64,000 nt of DNA from CAVZVW01 sp963778845 (GCA_963778845.1 CAVZVW010000005.1:124001-188000), one strand, 5' to 3'. Positions 17,536 to 26,660 are shown, counted from the stretch's first letter. Translations and numbers: made by a program. Notes: generated from the letters alone by a model not told the origin.

Positions 17536-19219
17536 GCCTCGACGACCACCGGGATGATCATCGGACGGCGCCGGAAGCTCTCGTTGACCCAGCGGCCGAC
17601 CACGCGGCGGACCACCTGCTGCATCTGGTGCACATCGGTGGTCCCGGCGTTCGCGGCCTCGCGCAGAGCGTCCTCGATGCGGGGGCGCACGGCGTCGAAC
17701 ACCGCGTCGTCCTCGGCGAAGCCGCGGGCGTGGATCTCCGGTCCGGCGACGATCTTGCCGCTGCCGGAGTCGACCACCACGACGATGGAGATGAAGCCCT
17801 CGTCGCCGAGGATGCGGCGGTCCTTGAGGTCGATCTCGGTGATCTCGCCGACGGTCGAGCCGTCGACGTAGACGTAGCCGCACTCGACCGTGCCCGCGAT
17901 CCGGGCGACGCCGCCGACGAGGTCGACGACGACGCCGTCCTCGGCGATGACGACGCGCTCGGGGGGCACGCCGGTGGCGACGGCCAGCTCGGCGTTGGCG
18001 ATCAGGTGGCGCACCTCGCCGTGCACGGGCATCACGTTGCGGGGACGGACGATGTTGTAGCAGTAGAGGAGCTCGCCGGCACTGGCGTGCCCCGAGACGT
18101 GGACACGGGCGTTGCCCTGGTGGACGACGCGGGCACCGAGGCGGGCAAGGCCGTTGATGACGCGGTAGACGGCGTTCTCGTTGCCGGGGATGAGCGAGGA
18201 GGCCAGCACGACCGTGTCGCCGCGCCCGACCGTCACGCGGTGGTCGCGGTTGGCCATGCGGGACAGCGCGGCCATCGGCTCGCCCTGCGACCCCGTGCAC
18301 ATGAGCACGACCTCATGCTCGGGGAGGTCGTCGACGGTCTTGAGGTCGACGAGCACACCCTCGGGGACGTGCAGGTAGCCGAGGTCCTTGGCGATGCCCA
18401 TGTTGCGCACCATCGAGCGGCCGACCAGAGCCACCTTCCTGCCGTGCGCGTAGGCCGCGTCGAGCACCTGCTGGACACGGTGCACGTGGGAGGCGAACGC
18501 GGCCACGATGATCCGGCGGTCGGCCTGCGCGAAGACCCTGTCGAGCACCGGAGCGATCTCCCGCTCGGAGACGGTGAAGCCGGGCACCTCGGCGTTGGTC
18601 GAGTCGATCATGAGCAGGTCGACGCCGGCCTCGCCGAGGCGGGCGAAGGCCCGCAGGTCGGTGATCCGCCCGTCGAGGGGCAGCTGGTCCATCTTGAAGT
18701 CGCCGGTGTGCAGGACGGTGCCGGCACTGGTGCGCACAGCCACCGCGAGAGCGTCCGGGATCGAGTGGTTGACCGCGACGAACTCGCACTCGAACGGCCC
18801 GAACCGTTCGATCTGCCCCTCCTTGACCCCGAGGGTGAGAGGGGTGATGCGGTGCTCGACGCAGCTTGGCCTCGACGAACGCCAGAGTCAGCTGCGAGCC
18901 GACGAGGGGGATGTCCTTGCGCAGCCGCAGCAGGTACGGCACGGCGCCGATGTGGTCCTCGTGGCCGTGCGTCAGCACCACGCGCGACGACGTCGTCCAG
19001 CCGGTCGGCGATGTAGCCGAAGTCGGGCAGGATCAGGTCGACGCCGGGCTGGTGGTCCTCGGGGAACAGCACCCCGCAGTCGATCACCAGCAGCTTGCCG
19101 GCGTGCTCCAGCACCGCCATGTTGCGTCCGACCTCGCCCAGCCCGCCGAGGGGCACGACGCGCATGGCGTCGGCCGGCAGCGGCGGCGGGGCGTCGAGCT
19201 CCGGGTGAGGGTGGCTCAC
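17532..19219 (-). CDS. rnj: Ribonuclease J (two apparent frameshifts)
   Basis: RNase J is an endo/5'-exoribonuclease of the beta-CASP metallo-beta-lactamase family, central to mRNA decay and rRNA maturation. The N-terminus (MRVVPLGGLGEVGRNMAV) begins at GTG 19219, overlapping the dapA stop. Metal ligands lie in LTHGHEDHIG and in the later GDFKMDQLPLDG. The beta-CASP and C-terminal domains read on to 17532. Two single-base gains break the frame, within 18982-18991 (before VVLTHGHEDH) and 18858-18861 (in KLR-EHRI). Removing both gives exactly 561 residues, the normal length, so errors in the sequence are likelier than decay. Confidence 0.9.
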
Positions 19220-20127
19220 AGCAGTCCCGCCCGCTCCAGGTCGGCCCGGAGGACGGCGACCTCGTCGTCGTCGGCCTGCGGCAGCGGCAGCCGCATGGTG
19301 CGCGAGCTGAGCACGCCCTGCAGCTGCAGGGACGCCTTCGCCATGATCGCTCCTTGGGTCCGGGTCATGATGGCGCGCACGGCCGGGATCAGCCGGTCGT
19401 GCACGGCGCGGGCGGTGCCGACGTCGCCGGCGTCCATGGCCGCCACCATCTGCGCGTACTGCGCACCCGCGACGTGCCCGACGACACTGATGACCCCTGA
19501 CGCCCCGTGCGCGAGCCACGCGAGGTTCAGGGCGTCGTCCCCGCTGTAGTAGACGAGCCCCGTCTCGGCCATCACCTCACTGCCTGCGAAGAGGTCACCG
19601 GTGGCGTCCTTCACGGCCACGATCCGGTCGTGCTCGGCCAGGCGCATGAGCGTCGGCGTCCCCAGGCGCAGGCCGGTGCGTCCCGGGATGTCGTAGACGA
19701 TGACGGGGAGGTGCGTGGCGTCGGCCACCGCGCGGAAGTGCGCGACCACCCCGGCCGCCGGGGGCTTGTTGTAGTACGGCGTGACGACGAGCAGCCCCGC
19801 AGCGCCGACCTTGGCCGCCTGCTCGGCCAGCTGGACGGTGTGGTGGGTGTCGTTGGTCCCCACCCCGGCCACGACGGTGGCACGGTCGCCCACGGCTTCG
19901 AGGACCGCGCGCAGCAGCGCCTCCTTCTCGGCGTCACTGGTGGTCGGGGCCTCGCCCGTCGTCCCCGAGACGACGAGTCCGTCGTGCCCGTGGTCGACGA
20001 GGTGGCCGGCGAGGCGCTGAGCGGCGTCCAGGTCGAGGCTGCCGTCCGTCGCGAACGGGGTGACCATCGCGGTGAGGACCGCGCCGAACGGGCGACGTGG
20101 GTCGCTGTCGTGGGCTGCCGCAGGCAT
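19216..20127 (-). CDS. dapA: 4-hydroxy-tetrahydrodipicolinate synthase
   Basis: This 303-residue class I aldolase condenses pyruvate with aspartate semialdehyde in the lysine/meso-diaminopimelate pathway. Visible motifs are the SGTTGEAPT substrate loop, PYYNKP with the catalytic Tyr, and the Schiff-base Lys in IVAVKDATGD. The ATG at 20127 is preferred over longer in-frame starts because it fits the family length. The stop forms GTGA with rnj; dapA-rnj adjacency is conserved in Mycobacterium. The ~200-base leader contains two hairpins. Confidence 0.95.
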   Translation of the reverse strand: MPAAAHDSDPRRPFGAVLTAMVTPFATDGSLDLDAAQRLAGHLVDHGHDGLVVSGTTGEAPTTSDAEKEALLRAVLEAVGDRATVVAGVGTNDTHHTVQLAEQAAKVGAAGLLVVTPYYNKPPAAGVVAHFRAVADATHLPVIVYDIPGRTGLRLGTPTLMRLAEHDRIVAVKDATGDLFAGSEVMAETGLVYYSGDDALNLAWLAHGASGVISVVGHVAGAQYAQMVAAMDAGDVGTARAVHDRLIPAVRAIMTRTQGAIMAKASLQLQGVLSSRTMRLPLPQADDDEVAVLRADLERAGLL

Positions 20128-20200
20128 GGGGCCACCGTACCGCCGGGCGCGGACACGCGGTCCCGCCGCGCGCACGGACTCCGCGTGGCGGGCATGAAGA

Positions 20201-20244
20201 AACCCCGGTGCCGTCCGCTCGGGGGTCCGGGCAGCACCGGGGTT
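20201..20244 (-). terminator. Hairpin terminator between thyX and dapA
   Basis: A perfect 11-bp stem (AACCCCGGTGC paired with GCACCGGGGTT) encloses a 22-base loop. On the minus strand it is followed by TTTCTTC, a modest U-rich tail. It most likely ends the thyX transcript. Because it lies inside the dapA leader, attenuation of the dapA operon is an alternative. Confidence 0.6.
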
Positions 20245-20294
20245 CGTAACGAAGTATCGGCAATGGAGGCGATCCCCGTTACCTCGTTTGGGCG

Positions 20295-20328
20295 TCCGGC
20301 AAATGTGACCTGCATCACATTCGCCGGA
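20295..20328. promoter_or_regulatory. Long inverted repeat with a TGTGA-N6-TCACA core directly after thyX
   Basis: Arms of 14 bases flank CCTGCA. The core TGTGACCTGCATCACA is an exact match to the CRP/FNR-family consensus. The repeat begins 3 bases after the thyX stop codon. In minus-strand RNA the one imperfect pair becomes G-U, giving a fully paired 14-bp hairpin, so it may be an RNA element rather than, or as well as, a DNA operator for dapA. Confidence 0.55.
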
Positions 20329-20331
20329 AGG

Positions 20332-21111
20332 TCAGGGTGCCACGCGCCCGTTCGCCTCGAATGCGGCATGTGTCAGGGGCATCAGGCGACGCCACTGGTC
20401 CTCCATCTTCTCCGCGCACATCTCGATCTCGCGCTGCGGGTAGGACGGGAAATGCGCATCGGGCCTGGTCGTGCGCAACGAGAGGAAGTTCATCAGCGAC
20501 CGCGCGTTCATGGTCACGTACATCGAGGAGTAGATCGTCAGCGGAAGGACGATCCTCGCGACCTCCCGCGCGATCCCGGCCGCGAGCATCGACTGGTAGG
20601 CCGCGTATGCCTGCCGACACTGGGACTGCGTCGCCTCCTGCACGAGCCGCAGCTGCTCCGGCGTCCCGTCGACGAACTCGTAGTGGCCCGGCCTGCCCAC
20701 CTGGCAGAGCTTGCGCTGCGGGCCGGGGACGTAGAACACCGGTCGAAGCTCGCGGTAGCGCCCGCTCTCCTCGTTGTACGAGGCGATCCGGTGCCGCATG
20801 AACTCGCGGAACACGAAGATCGGTGCCTGGACGTAGAAGGTCATCGAGTTGTGCTCGAACGGCGAGCCGTGCCGGTCGCGCATCAGGTAGTTGATCAGGC
20901 CCTTGGAGCGCTCGGCGTCGGAGTCGACGTCCTCGAGGCTTTGCTCCCCCATCGTCGACACGCGCGCGGCGAAGAGCACGTCGGCGTCCTTCGCGGACGA
21001 CCGGACGAGCTCGACTGTCACGTCGGAGCGGAAACGCACGTCGTCTGTCCCGTCCTCGTCAGTCCCGTCCTCGTCTGTCCGACCCTCGTCGGTCCCATCG
21101 TTCGCGGCCAC
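20332..21111 (-). CDS. thyX: FAD-dependent thymidylate synthase ThyX
   Basis: This 259-residue flavoenzyme makes dTMP from dUMP using methylene-tetrahydrofolate and NAD(P)H. The signature RHRIASYNEESGRY is present, as are HGSPFEHNSMTF (FAD/nucleotide binding) and YSSMYVTMNARSLMNFLSLR. An N-terminal acidic extension encoded by a 15-bp repeat (DGTDEDGTDE-type units) precedes RSDVTVELVR, where homologues begin. The stop is followed at once by a long inverted repeat. It is divergent from the opuC operon, with 140 bases between them. Confidence 0.95.
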   Translation of the reverse strand: MAANDGTDEGRTDEDGTDEDGTDDVRFRSDVTVELVRSSAKDADVLFAARVSTMGEQSLEDVDSDAERSKGLINYLMRDRHGSPFEHNSMTFYVQAPIFVFREFMRHRIASYNEESGRYRELRPVFYVPGPQRKLCQVGRPGHYEFVDGTPEQLRLVQEATQSQCRQAYAAYQSMLAAGIAREVARIVLPLTIYSSMYVTMNARSLMNFLSLRTTRPDAHFPSYPQREIEMCAEKMEDQWRRLMPLTHAAFEANGRVAP

Positions 21112-21251
21112 GCGTCGACCCTACTCACCGGGCGCGGCGCATCGGGTGAGGCACACCCGGGGAACCACCGACGGCGCCGTGGCCCGGGCCGGCTTGGGCC
21201 TGTCGGCTCCGGCTGCCAGGATCGCGCCATGAGCCGGCGACGGACCCTCGC

Positions 21252-22370
21252 ATGATCAGGTTCGAGGGGGTGAGCAAGCGCTACCCCGACGGCACGACCG
21301 CCGTCGACGCGCTCGACCTGGAGGCACCCGTCGGCAAGATCACCGTGCTCGTCGGGCCCTCCGGCTGCGGCAAGACGACCACCCTGCGCATGGTCAACCG
21401 CATGGTCGAGCCCACGTCCGGTCGCATCCTGCTCGACGGCCGCGACACCGCCTCGCTGCCGCCGGCACGGCTTCGCCGCGGCATCGGTTATGTCATGCAG
21501 CACGCCGGTCTCTTCCCCCATCGCACGATCGTCGACAACATCGCCACAGTGCCCGTGCTGCTCGGCCGCACCCGACGATCAGCCCGCACGGCGGCTATGG
21601 CCCTCATGGAGCGCGTCGGCCTCGAGCCCGAGCTGGCGTCGCGCTACCCGAGCCAGCTGTCCGGTGGGCAGCAGCAGCGGGTCGGCGTCGCCCGTGCTCT
21701 GGCCGGCGACCCGCCTGTGATGCTCATGGACGAGCCGTTCAGCGCAGTCGACCCCGTCGTCAGGGTCCAGCTGCAGGAGGAGTTCCTCCGGCTGCAGAAG
21801 GACCTGCGGACGACGATCGTCTTCGTCACGCACGACATCGACGAGGCCGTGCGGCTGGCCGACCTCGTCGCCGTCCTGCGCGCGGGCGGCCGGCTCGCCC
21901 AGGTCGCCGCACCTCGCGACCTGCTCAGCCATCCGCTCGACGCGTTCGTCGCCGGCTTCGTGGGCCGCGACCGCGGTTACCGCGCACTCGGCTTCGAGCA
22001 GGCCGCTGCCCTCCCGCTCACGCGCGAACCCACCGTGGCCCTGGGCGCCCCCCTCGCCGACGCGGTGGACGCCGCGCAGCAGGGTTGGGTGCTCGTCGTC
22101 GACGCCGCCCGGCGTCCCCAGGGATGGCTCGACACCAGCGAGGTCACGGCCACGGCGCCGGTACCCGATGGGGCGCGTCGGCCCGTGACAGGCGAGCGGC
22201 TTCGGCTGGGCGGCACCCTGGCCACCGAGGCGGGGTCGCTGCGAGCCGTGATGGACGCCGCCTTGTCCTCCCCGTCGGGCAGGGGGGTCGTCGTCGACGG
22301 CGACGGGCGGCTGCTCGGAACGGTCACGGCCGAGCAGGTCCTGGCCATGCGCGGGGGGCGCCCGGCGTGA
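21252..22370 (+). CDS. opuCA: Osmoprotectant (glycine betaine/choline-type) ABC transporter ATPase
   Basis: This 372-residue cytoplasmic ATPase powers uptake of a quaternary-amine solute. Walker A GPSGCGKT spans 35-42, the Q-loop follows, the signature LSGGQ is at 136-140 and Walker B VMLMDEP at 156-162. DPVVRVQLQEEFLRLQ is typical of the OpuC/ProV subfamily. The C-terminal ~120 residues resemble the CBS-type regulatory region of OpuCA, although the repeats are weak. The stop overlaps the next permease start as GTGA. The symbol rests on operon layout (ATPase, permease, permease, binding protein). Confidence 0.9.
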   Translation: MIRFEGVSKRYPDGTTAVDALDLEAPVGKITVLVGPSGCGKTTTLRMVNRMVEPTSGRILLDGRDTASLPPARLRRGIGYVMQHAGLFPHRTIVDNIATVPVLLGRTRRSARTAAMALMERVGLEPELASRYPSQLSGGQQQRVGVARALAGDPPVMLMDEPFSAVDPVVRVQLQEEFLRLQKDLRTTIVFVTHDIDEAVRLADLVAVLRAGGRLAQVAAPRDLLSHPLDAFVAGFVGRDRGYRALGFEQAAALPLTREPTVALGAPLADAVDAAQQGWVLVVDAARRPQGWLDTSEVTATAPVPDGARRPVTGERLRLGGTLATEAGSLRAVMDAALSSPSGRGVVVDGDGRLLGTVTAEQVLAMRGGRPA

Positions 22371-23023
22371 GCGGGGTGCTGGAGTACTGGCGCCACAACG
22401 AGGCCACCATCGCCGGGTGGTTCGCCTGGCATGCCTGGCTGTCCCTGCTGCCCGTGCTCCTCGGGCTCGCCCTGGCCCTCCCGCTGGGGTGGCTGGCCCA
22501 GGCCCGCGCTTGGGCGTACCCCGTGGTGGTCGGCACCGCGGGAGTGGTCTACACCGTGCCGTCGCTGGCACTGTTCGTGCTGCTGCCGGGCGTGCTCCAC
22601 ACGCAGATCCTCGACCCGGTCAACGTCGTCGCCGCGCTCACGCTGTACACCGCTGCCCTGCTGACCAGGGTCGTGGCCGACGGCCTGGCCGCCGTCCCTG
22701 CGTCGGTCCGGGAGTCAGCCGTCGCGATGGGCTACCGGCCGTTGGGGCGCCTGGTCGCCGTCGACCTTCCCGTGGCGCTCCCCGTGATCGCTGCCGGGGT
22801 TCGCGTGGCCACGGTCTCCAACGTCAGCCTCGTGAGCGTCGCCTCGATCATCGGTGTACCGGAGCTCGGGCAGCTCTTCACGACGGGGATGCAGCTGTTC
22901 AGCACCGCCCCGATCGTGCTCGGGGTCCTGGCCTGTCTGCTGCTCGCCGTCACCTTCGACGCGCTGATCGTGGCGGGCACCCGGCTGCTCACGCCCTGGC
23001 AGCGGTCGGTGGGGCAGCGGTGA
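22367..23023 (+). CDS. opuCB: Osmoprotectant ABC transporter permease
   Basis: This 218-residue inner-membrane permease has about six helices and the binding-protein-dependent transport EAA loop, ESAVAMGYRPLGRLVAVDLPVALPVI. VVADGLAAVPASVRESAVAMG is typical of the OpuCB/OpuCD pair. It starts at a GTG overlapping the ATPase stop and ends overlapping the second permease start. It pairs with that permease to form the translocation channel. Confidence 0.9.
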   Translation: MSGVLEYWRHNEATIAGWFAWHAWLSLLPVLLGLALALPLGWLAQARAWAYPVVVGTAGVVYTVPSLALFVLLPGVLHTQILDPVNVVAALTLYTAALLTRVVADGLAAVPASVRESAVAMGYRPLGRLVAVDLPVALPVIAAGVRVATVSNVSLVSVASIIGVPELGQLFTTGMQLFSTAPIVLGVLACLLLAVTFDALIVAGTRLLTPWQRSVGQR

Positions 23024-23769
23024 TCCGGGACGTCGGCGTGTGGCTGACCACGACCGCCCACTGGCATGGCCCGGAGGGCATCCCCGTACACGTCCGGGAA
23101 CACCTCGCCTACACCCTCGTCGCCGTGCTCATCGGGCTCGCGGTCGCGTTGCCCGCCGGCCTCCTGATCGGGCATACGGGACGGGGGACGGCGACCGTGG
23201 GGGCCGTGGCGAACTCGATTCGGGCGCTGCCCACCTTCGGCCTCATGGTGCTGCTCGTCATCGTGCTGGCGCCGCACATGAGCGGTGGCTCCGACGCGGT
23301 GTACCTCGTCCCGGTCGAGACCGTGCTCGTGCTGCTCGCGGTACCGCCGATCCTCGCCGGCACCTATGCGGGCGTGCAGAACGTGGCGCCCGCGGTGCGC
23401 GACGCCGCGGCCGCCATGGGCATGTCCGGTCCGGGCGTGCTGCTGCGGGTGGAGCTGCCGAACGCGCTCCCGCTGATCTTCTCGGGCGTGCGCTCGGCCA
23501 CGCTTCAGTGCGTGGCGACGGCGACCGTCGCCGCGTACGTGCCTCTGGGGGGGCTCGGCCGCTACGTCGTGGACGGGCTGTCGCAAGGCGACTACCCCCA
23601 GATGGCGTCGGGGGCCGTCCTGGTCGCCGTCCTGGCGGTCACGCTCGACGCACTGCTGGCGGGGCTGCAACGCCTCGTCGTCTCCCCCGGCGTCTCCGGA
23701 CACTACCCCGCACGCAGCCACCGACCCGCCCCCGCCACCGGCGCCGTCCGGCGCAGGACCAGCACCTGA
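23020..23769 (+). CDS. opuCD: Osmoprotectant ABC transporter permease (second subunit)
   Basis: This 249-residue permease has about six membrane helices and the EAA loop VRDAAAAMGMSGPGVLLRVELPNALPLI. Two related permeases in tandem are the rule for OpuC systems. The first ~25 residues are polar (HWHGPEGIPVHVREH), and the C-terminal ~25 residues are basic and Pro-rich. The GTG start overlaps the previous stop as GTGA. The lipoprotein gene follows after 17 bases with its own ribosome site. Confidence 0.9.
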   Translation: MIRDVGVWLTTTAHWHGPEGIPVHVREHLAYTLVAVLIGLAVALPAGLLIGHTGRGTATVGAVANSIRALPTFGLMVLLVIVLAPHMSGGSDAVYLVPVETVLVLLAVPPILAGTYAGVQNVAPAVRDAAAAMGMSGPGVLLRVELPNALPLIFSGVRSATLQCVATATVAAYVPLGGLGRYVVDGLSQGDYPQMASGAVLVAVLAVTLDALLAGLQRLVVSPGVSGHYPARSHRPAPATGAVRRRTST

Positions 23770-23786
23770 CGACAGGAGCACACACC

Positions 23787-24734
23787 ATGAGGTTGCACCG
23801 ACTCCCGGCGCTCGTCGCCCTCGCCTGCGTGGGCGTGGCCCTGTCGGCCTGCGGCGGGAGCAGCAGCCCGCTCGCCACGCCGGTGACCACCTCCGCCGCC
23901 CCGTCGGCGACACCGTCGTCGAGCGCGCCCGCCGTGAGCGTCGTCGTCGGGTCGGCGAACTTCCAGGAGAACGTCCTGCTCGCCGAGATCTACGCAGGAG
24001 CATTGCGCGCCAAGGGAGTAGACGTCTCGACCAAGCTGAACATCGGCTCGCGCGAGGCGTACATCCCGGGTCTGAAGGACGGGTCGATCGACCTGATGCC
24101 GGAGTACAGCGGCGTGCTCCTGCAGTACTTCGACCGCGCCGCGACCGCGGTGAGCCCCGACGACGTCTTCGCCGCGCTCAAGACGGCCGTACCGCCGCCG
24201 CTGACCGTGCTGGACAAGTCGGCGGCCGAGGACAAGGACGCGATCGTCGTCACCAAGGCGACAGCCGCCAAGTACCACCTCGCGTCCATCGCCGACCTCC
24301 AAGCCGTGGCCGGCAAGCTCAGGCTCGGGGCCTCTCCGGAGTTCAAGACCCGCGTCGACGGTGTCCCGGGGTTGGCCAAGACCTACGCAGTGACCTTCGG
24401 GACGTTCAGGACACTCGATGCCGGCGGGCCGCTCTCGGTGAACGGGTTGAAGAACGGCCAGGTCGACGCCGCCGACATCTTCACCACCGACCCCTCGATC
24501 CCGGCGAACGGGTTCGTCGTCCTCCAGGACCCCAAGAACCTGTTCGCCGCACAGAACGTGCTACCCCTGATCAACCAGGCCAAGGCGACCCCGGAGGTGG
24601 CTGCCGCCCTGAACGCGGTGTCGGCCAAGCTCGACACCCCGACACTCGCCGAGCTGGTCAAGATGGTGGTCGCGGACAAGCAGGACCCGAAGACGGTCGC
24701 GCAGCAATGGCTCACGAGCGTGGGGCTGGGCTGA
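23787..24734 (+). CDS. opuCC: Osmoprotectant ABC transporter substrate-binding lipoprotein
   Basis: This 315-residue lipoprotein captures the solute outside the membrane. The lipobox LSAC (signal peptide II site) is at about residues 19-22, followed by a Ser/Thr/Pro-rich tether. The OpuAC fold starts at VVVGSANFQENVLLAEIYAG, with SREAYIPGLKDGSIDLMPEYSG, the text of the glycine betaine/choline/carnitine-binding family. AGGAG lies 8 bases before the ATG. Aromatic cage residues cannot be assigned with confidence, so the exact substrate is open. Confidence 0.92.
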   Translation: MRLHRLPALVALACVGVALSACGGSSSPLATPVTTSAAPSATPSSSAPAVSVVVGSANFQENVLLAEIYAGALRAKGVDVSTKLNIGSREAYIPGLKDGSIDLMPEYSGVLLQYFDRAATAVSPDDVFAALKTAVPPPLTVLDKSAAEDKDAIVVTKATAAKYHLASIADLQAVAGKLRLGASPEFKTRVDGVPGLAKTYAVTFGTFRTLDAGGPLSVNGLKNGQVDAADIFTTDPSIPANGFVVLQDPKNLFAAQNVLPLINQAKATPEVAAALNAVSAKLDTPTLAELVKMVVADKQDPKTVAQQWLTSVGLG

Positions 24735-24778
24735 CCGGGCCCTGGGTCGAGTCCTCGGGCGCGTGGTGAGGCGGGTGG

Positions 24779-25453
24779 TCAGGCAGGGACGACGTTCGGG
24801 AGAACGCGAACGCCGCCTGGGACGGCCACGAACCTGACCTCGGCGAGCGAGGCGACTGCGGCGTCGGCCTCCAGCCGCTCGCGAGGGTGGGTCGTCAGCA
24901 CGGCCAGGCTGGTGCACCCGGCGGCCCGCGCGGCCGTCACACCGGCGGGAGCGTCCTCCACGACGAGGCAGTCCGCCGGATCTACGCCGAGCAGGCGTGC
25001 GGCGAGCAGGAACGGGGCCGGTTCCGGCTTCCCCACCGCGACGTCGCTGGCCGTCACGACCACCGACGGCACCGCCAGGCCGGACGCTGCTATCCGCGCC
25101 TGCGCCAACGGGCGGGTGCACGACGTGGCGATCGCGGCGCGACCGGGCGGCAGGCTCGCGAGCACCCGCGCAGCCCCGGGCAGGAGGGTGACCCCGTCGA
25201 CGTCGGCGACCTCGAGCTCCTCGATCCGCCGGACCGCGGCGTCGAGGTCCGCGGGCCGCACCACGGCGGCCAGCACCTGGCGCGACGGCACACCGTGCGC
25301 GAGCTCCAGCCGTCCCCCCGGTAGGCCGTACTCCCTGGCCCAGCGGCTCCAGCAACGGTCGACTGCCGAGACGGAGTCCACCAGCGTGCCGTCCATGTCG
25401 AAGAGCACAGCCTGGAACGTGCGCGCCAGCACCCGCGACGTCAGCCCCAGCAT
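24779..25453 (-). CDS. HAD-IA family phosphatase (sugar-phosphate phosphatase-like)
   Basis: This ~224-residue haloacid dehalogenase-fold hydrolase carries motif I FDMDGTLVDSV (nucleophile Asp and acid/base Asp), motif II IATSCTRP, motif III Lys in VGKPEPAPF and motif IV VVEDAPAGVTAARAAG. The subclass resembles beta-phosphoglucomutase/sugar phosphatases such as YfbT. A GTG one codon upstream (25456) could also start it. It converges with opuCC and lies downstream of paaE, with 46 bases between them. The substrate is unknown. Confidence 0.85.
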   Translation of the reverse strand: MLGLTSRVLARTFQAVLFDMDGTLVDSVSAVDRCWSRWAREYGLPGGRLELAHGVPSRQVLAAVVRPADLDAAVRRIEELEVADVDGVTLLPGAARVLASLPPGRAAIATSCTRPLAQARIAASGLAVPSVVVTASDVAVGKPEPAPFLLAARLLGVDPADCLVVEDAPAGVTAARAAGCTSLAVLTTHPRERLEADAAVASLAEVRFVAVPGGVRVLPNVVPA

Positions 25454-25499
25454 CACCGGTCAACCGTAGGGCGTCGGGGGCGGCGACCAGCACCGCTGC

Positions 25500-26651
25500 T
25501 CAGGCGTCGTAGGACACCACCAGCCGTGGCGTCGTGGGCCGAGACTGGCAGGCCAGGACCATCCCCCGCTCCCGGTCCGCGGCCGAGAGCGCGAACGAGC
25601 GCGCCATCCGCACGGCACCCTCGAGCACGCGCACGCGACACGTACCGCATACGCCCCCGGTGCACGAGTACGGGGCGTCCGGTCGGGCCAGCATCGTGGC
25701 CGACAACAGGGTCTGCGTGGCCGGGTCCATGGTCAACGTCGTCGTGCGGCCATCGAGGCGCACTGTGACCTCCACGCCGACAGATGCGTCCGCGACGGAT
25801 GCCTCCCCGCCGGCCGGCCTCTGCTCACCGGCCGGCCTCTGCTCACCGGCATGGGGCGCAGCCGGTACCTCGTCGTCCCCCGGAACGTAGAACAGCTCCG
25901 TGACCACGTGCTCCGGCCGCACGCCGAGGCTGGAGAGCACCTGCGTCACAGTGGTGACCATGGCATAGGGCCCGCAGAGCAGCCATGCGGCCACGTCGGT
26001 GACGCCGCCCCGATCGATGGTCTTGCTCAGGAGGGCGGGCAGTCGCCCGGCGTCGATGCGGCCGTGGAGCAGCTCGGCGTCCGGGCGCTCGCGGGACAGC
26101 ACGTGCACGACCTGCAGGCGAGGGAGGTGACGGTCCTTGAGGTCGAGCAGGTCGTCCAGCAGCATCACCGACGCGGCACTGCGGTTGCCGAGCAGCACGG
26201 TAGCCCGGCTGGCGGGCTCGTCCTCGAGCATCGCCGCGACGACGCTGAGCACGGGGGTGACCCCGCTGCCCGCGGCCACCGCGACCACGTGACGGCCGAC
26301 CCGCGTCGGCGCGACGGGCAGAGCGAAGCCGCCGACGGGCGTCAGCACGTCGACGGCCTGCCCCACCAGGAGACGCTCGTGCAGGTAGCCCGACATCGCG
26401 CCGCCGGGCAGGCGGCGCACCCCGATCCTGAGCAGCCCGGTCCGCAGGTAGTGCGACGGGGGGGTGCACAGCGAGTAGGACCTGCGCTCGTCGTGCCCGG
26501 CGATCTCGGCGCGGAGTGTCACATGCTGGCCCGCCCGGTAGGCGAACTCCGCCCGCAGCCGAGCGGGGACGGCGAGGCTGAGCGTGAGCGCACCCTCACC
26601 GCAGGCCTGCACGGCCGTCACGCGCAGCCGATGGAACCTGGCGACCGTCAC
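25500..26651 (-). CDS. paaE: 1,2-phenylacetyl-CoA epoxidase reductase subunit PaaE
   Basis: This 383-residue electron-transfer subunit passes electrons from NADPH to the PaaA di-iron centre. It has a ferredoxin-reductase FAD domain (ERRSYSLCTPP), an NAD(P) domain (VAAGSGVTPVLSV) and a C-terminal plant-type [2Fe-2S] domain with Cys spacing C-x4-C-x2-C (YSCTGGVCGTC) plus a distal Cys (LACQSRP). Between them is a low-complexity linker with a duplicated AGEQRP unit (18-bp DNA repeat). It is the last gene of paaABCDE, 9 bases after paaD. Confidence 0.95.
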   Translation of the reverse strand: MTVARFHRLRVTAVQACGEGALTLSLAVPARLRAEFAYRAGQHVTLRAEIAGHDERRSYSLCTPPSHYLRTGLLRIGVRRLPGGAMSGYLHERLLVGQAVDVLTPVGGFALPVAPTRVGRHVVAVAAGSGVTPVLSVVAAMLEDEPASRATVLLGNRSAASVMLLDDLLDLKDRHLPRLQVVHVLSRERPDAELLHGRIDAGRLPALLSKTIDRGGVTDVAAWLLCGPYAMVTTVTQVLSSLGVRPEHVVTELFYVPGDDEVPAAPHAGEQRPAGEQRPAGGEASVADASVGVEVTVRLDGRTTTLTMDPATQTLLSATMLARPDAPYSCTGGVCGTCRVRVLEGAVRMARSFALSAADRERGMVLACQSRPTTPRLVVSYDA

Positions 26652-26660
26652 CTGCCGGCC

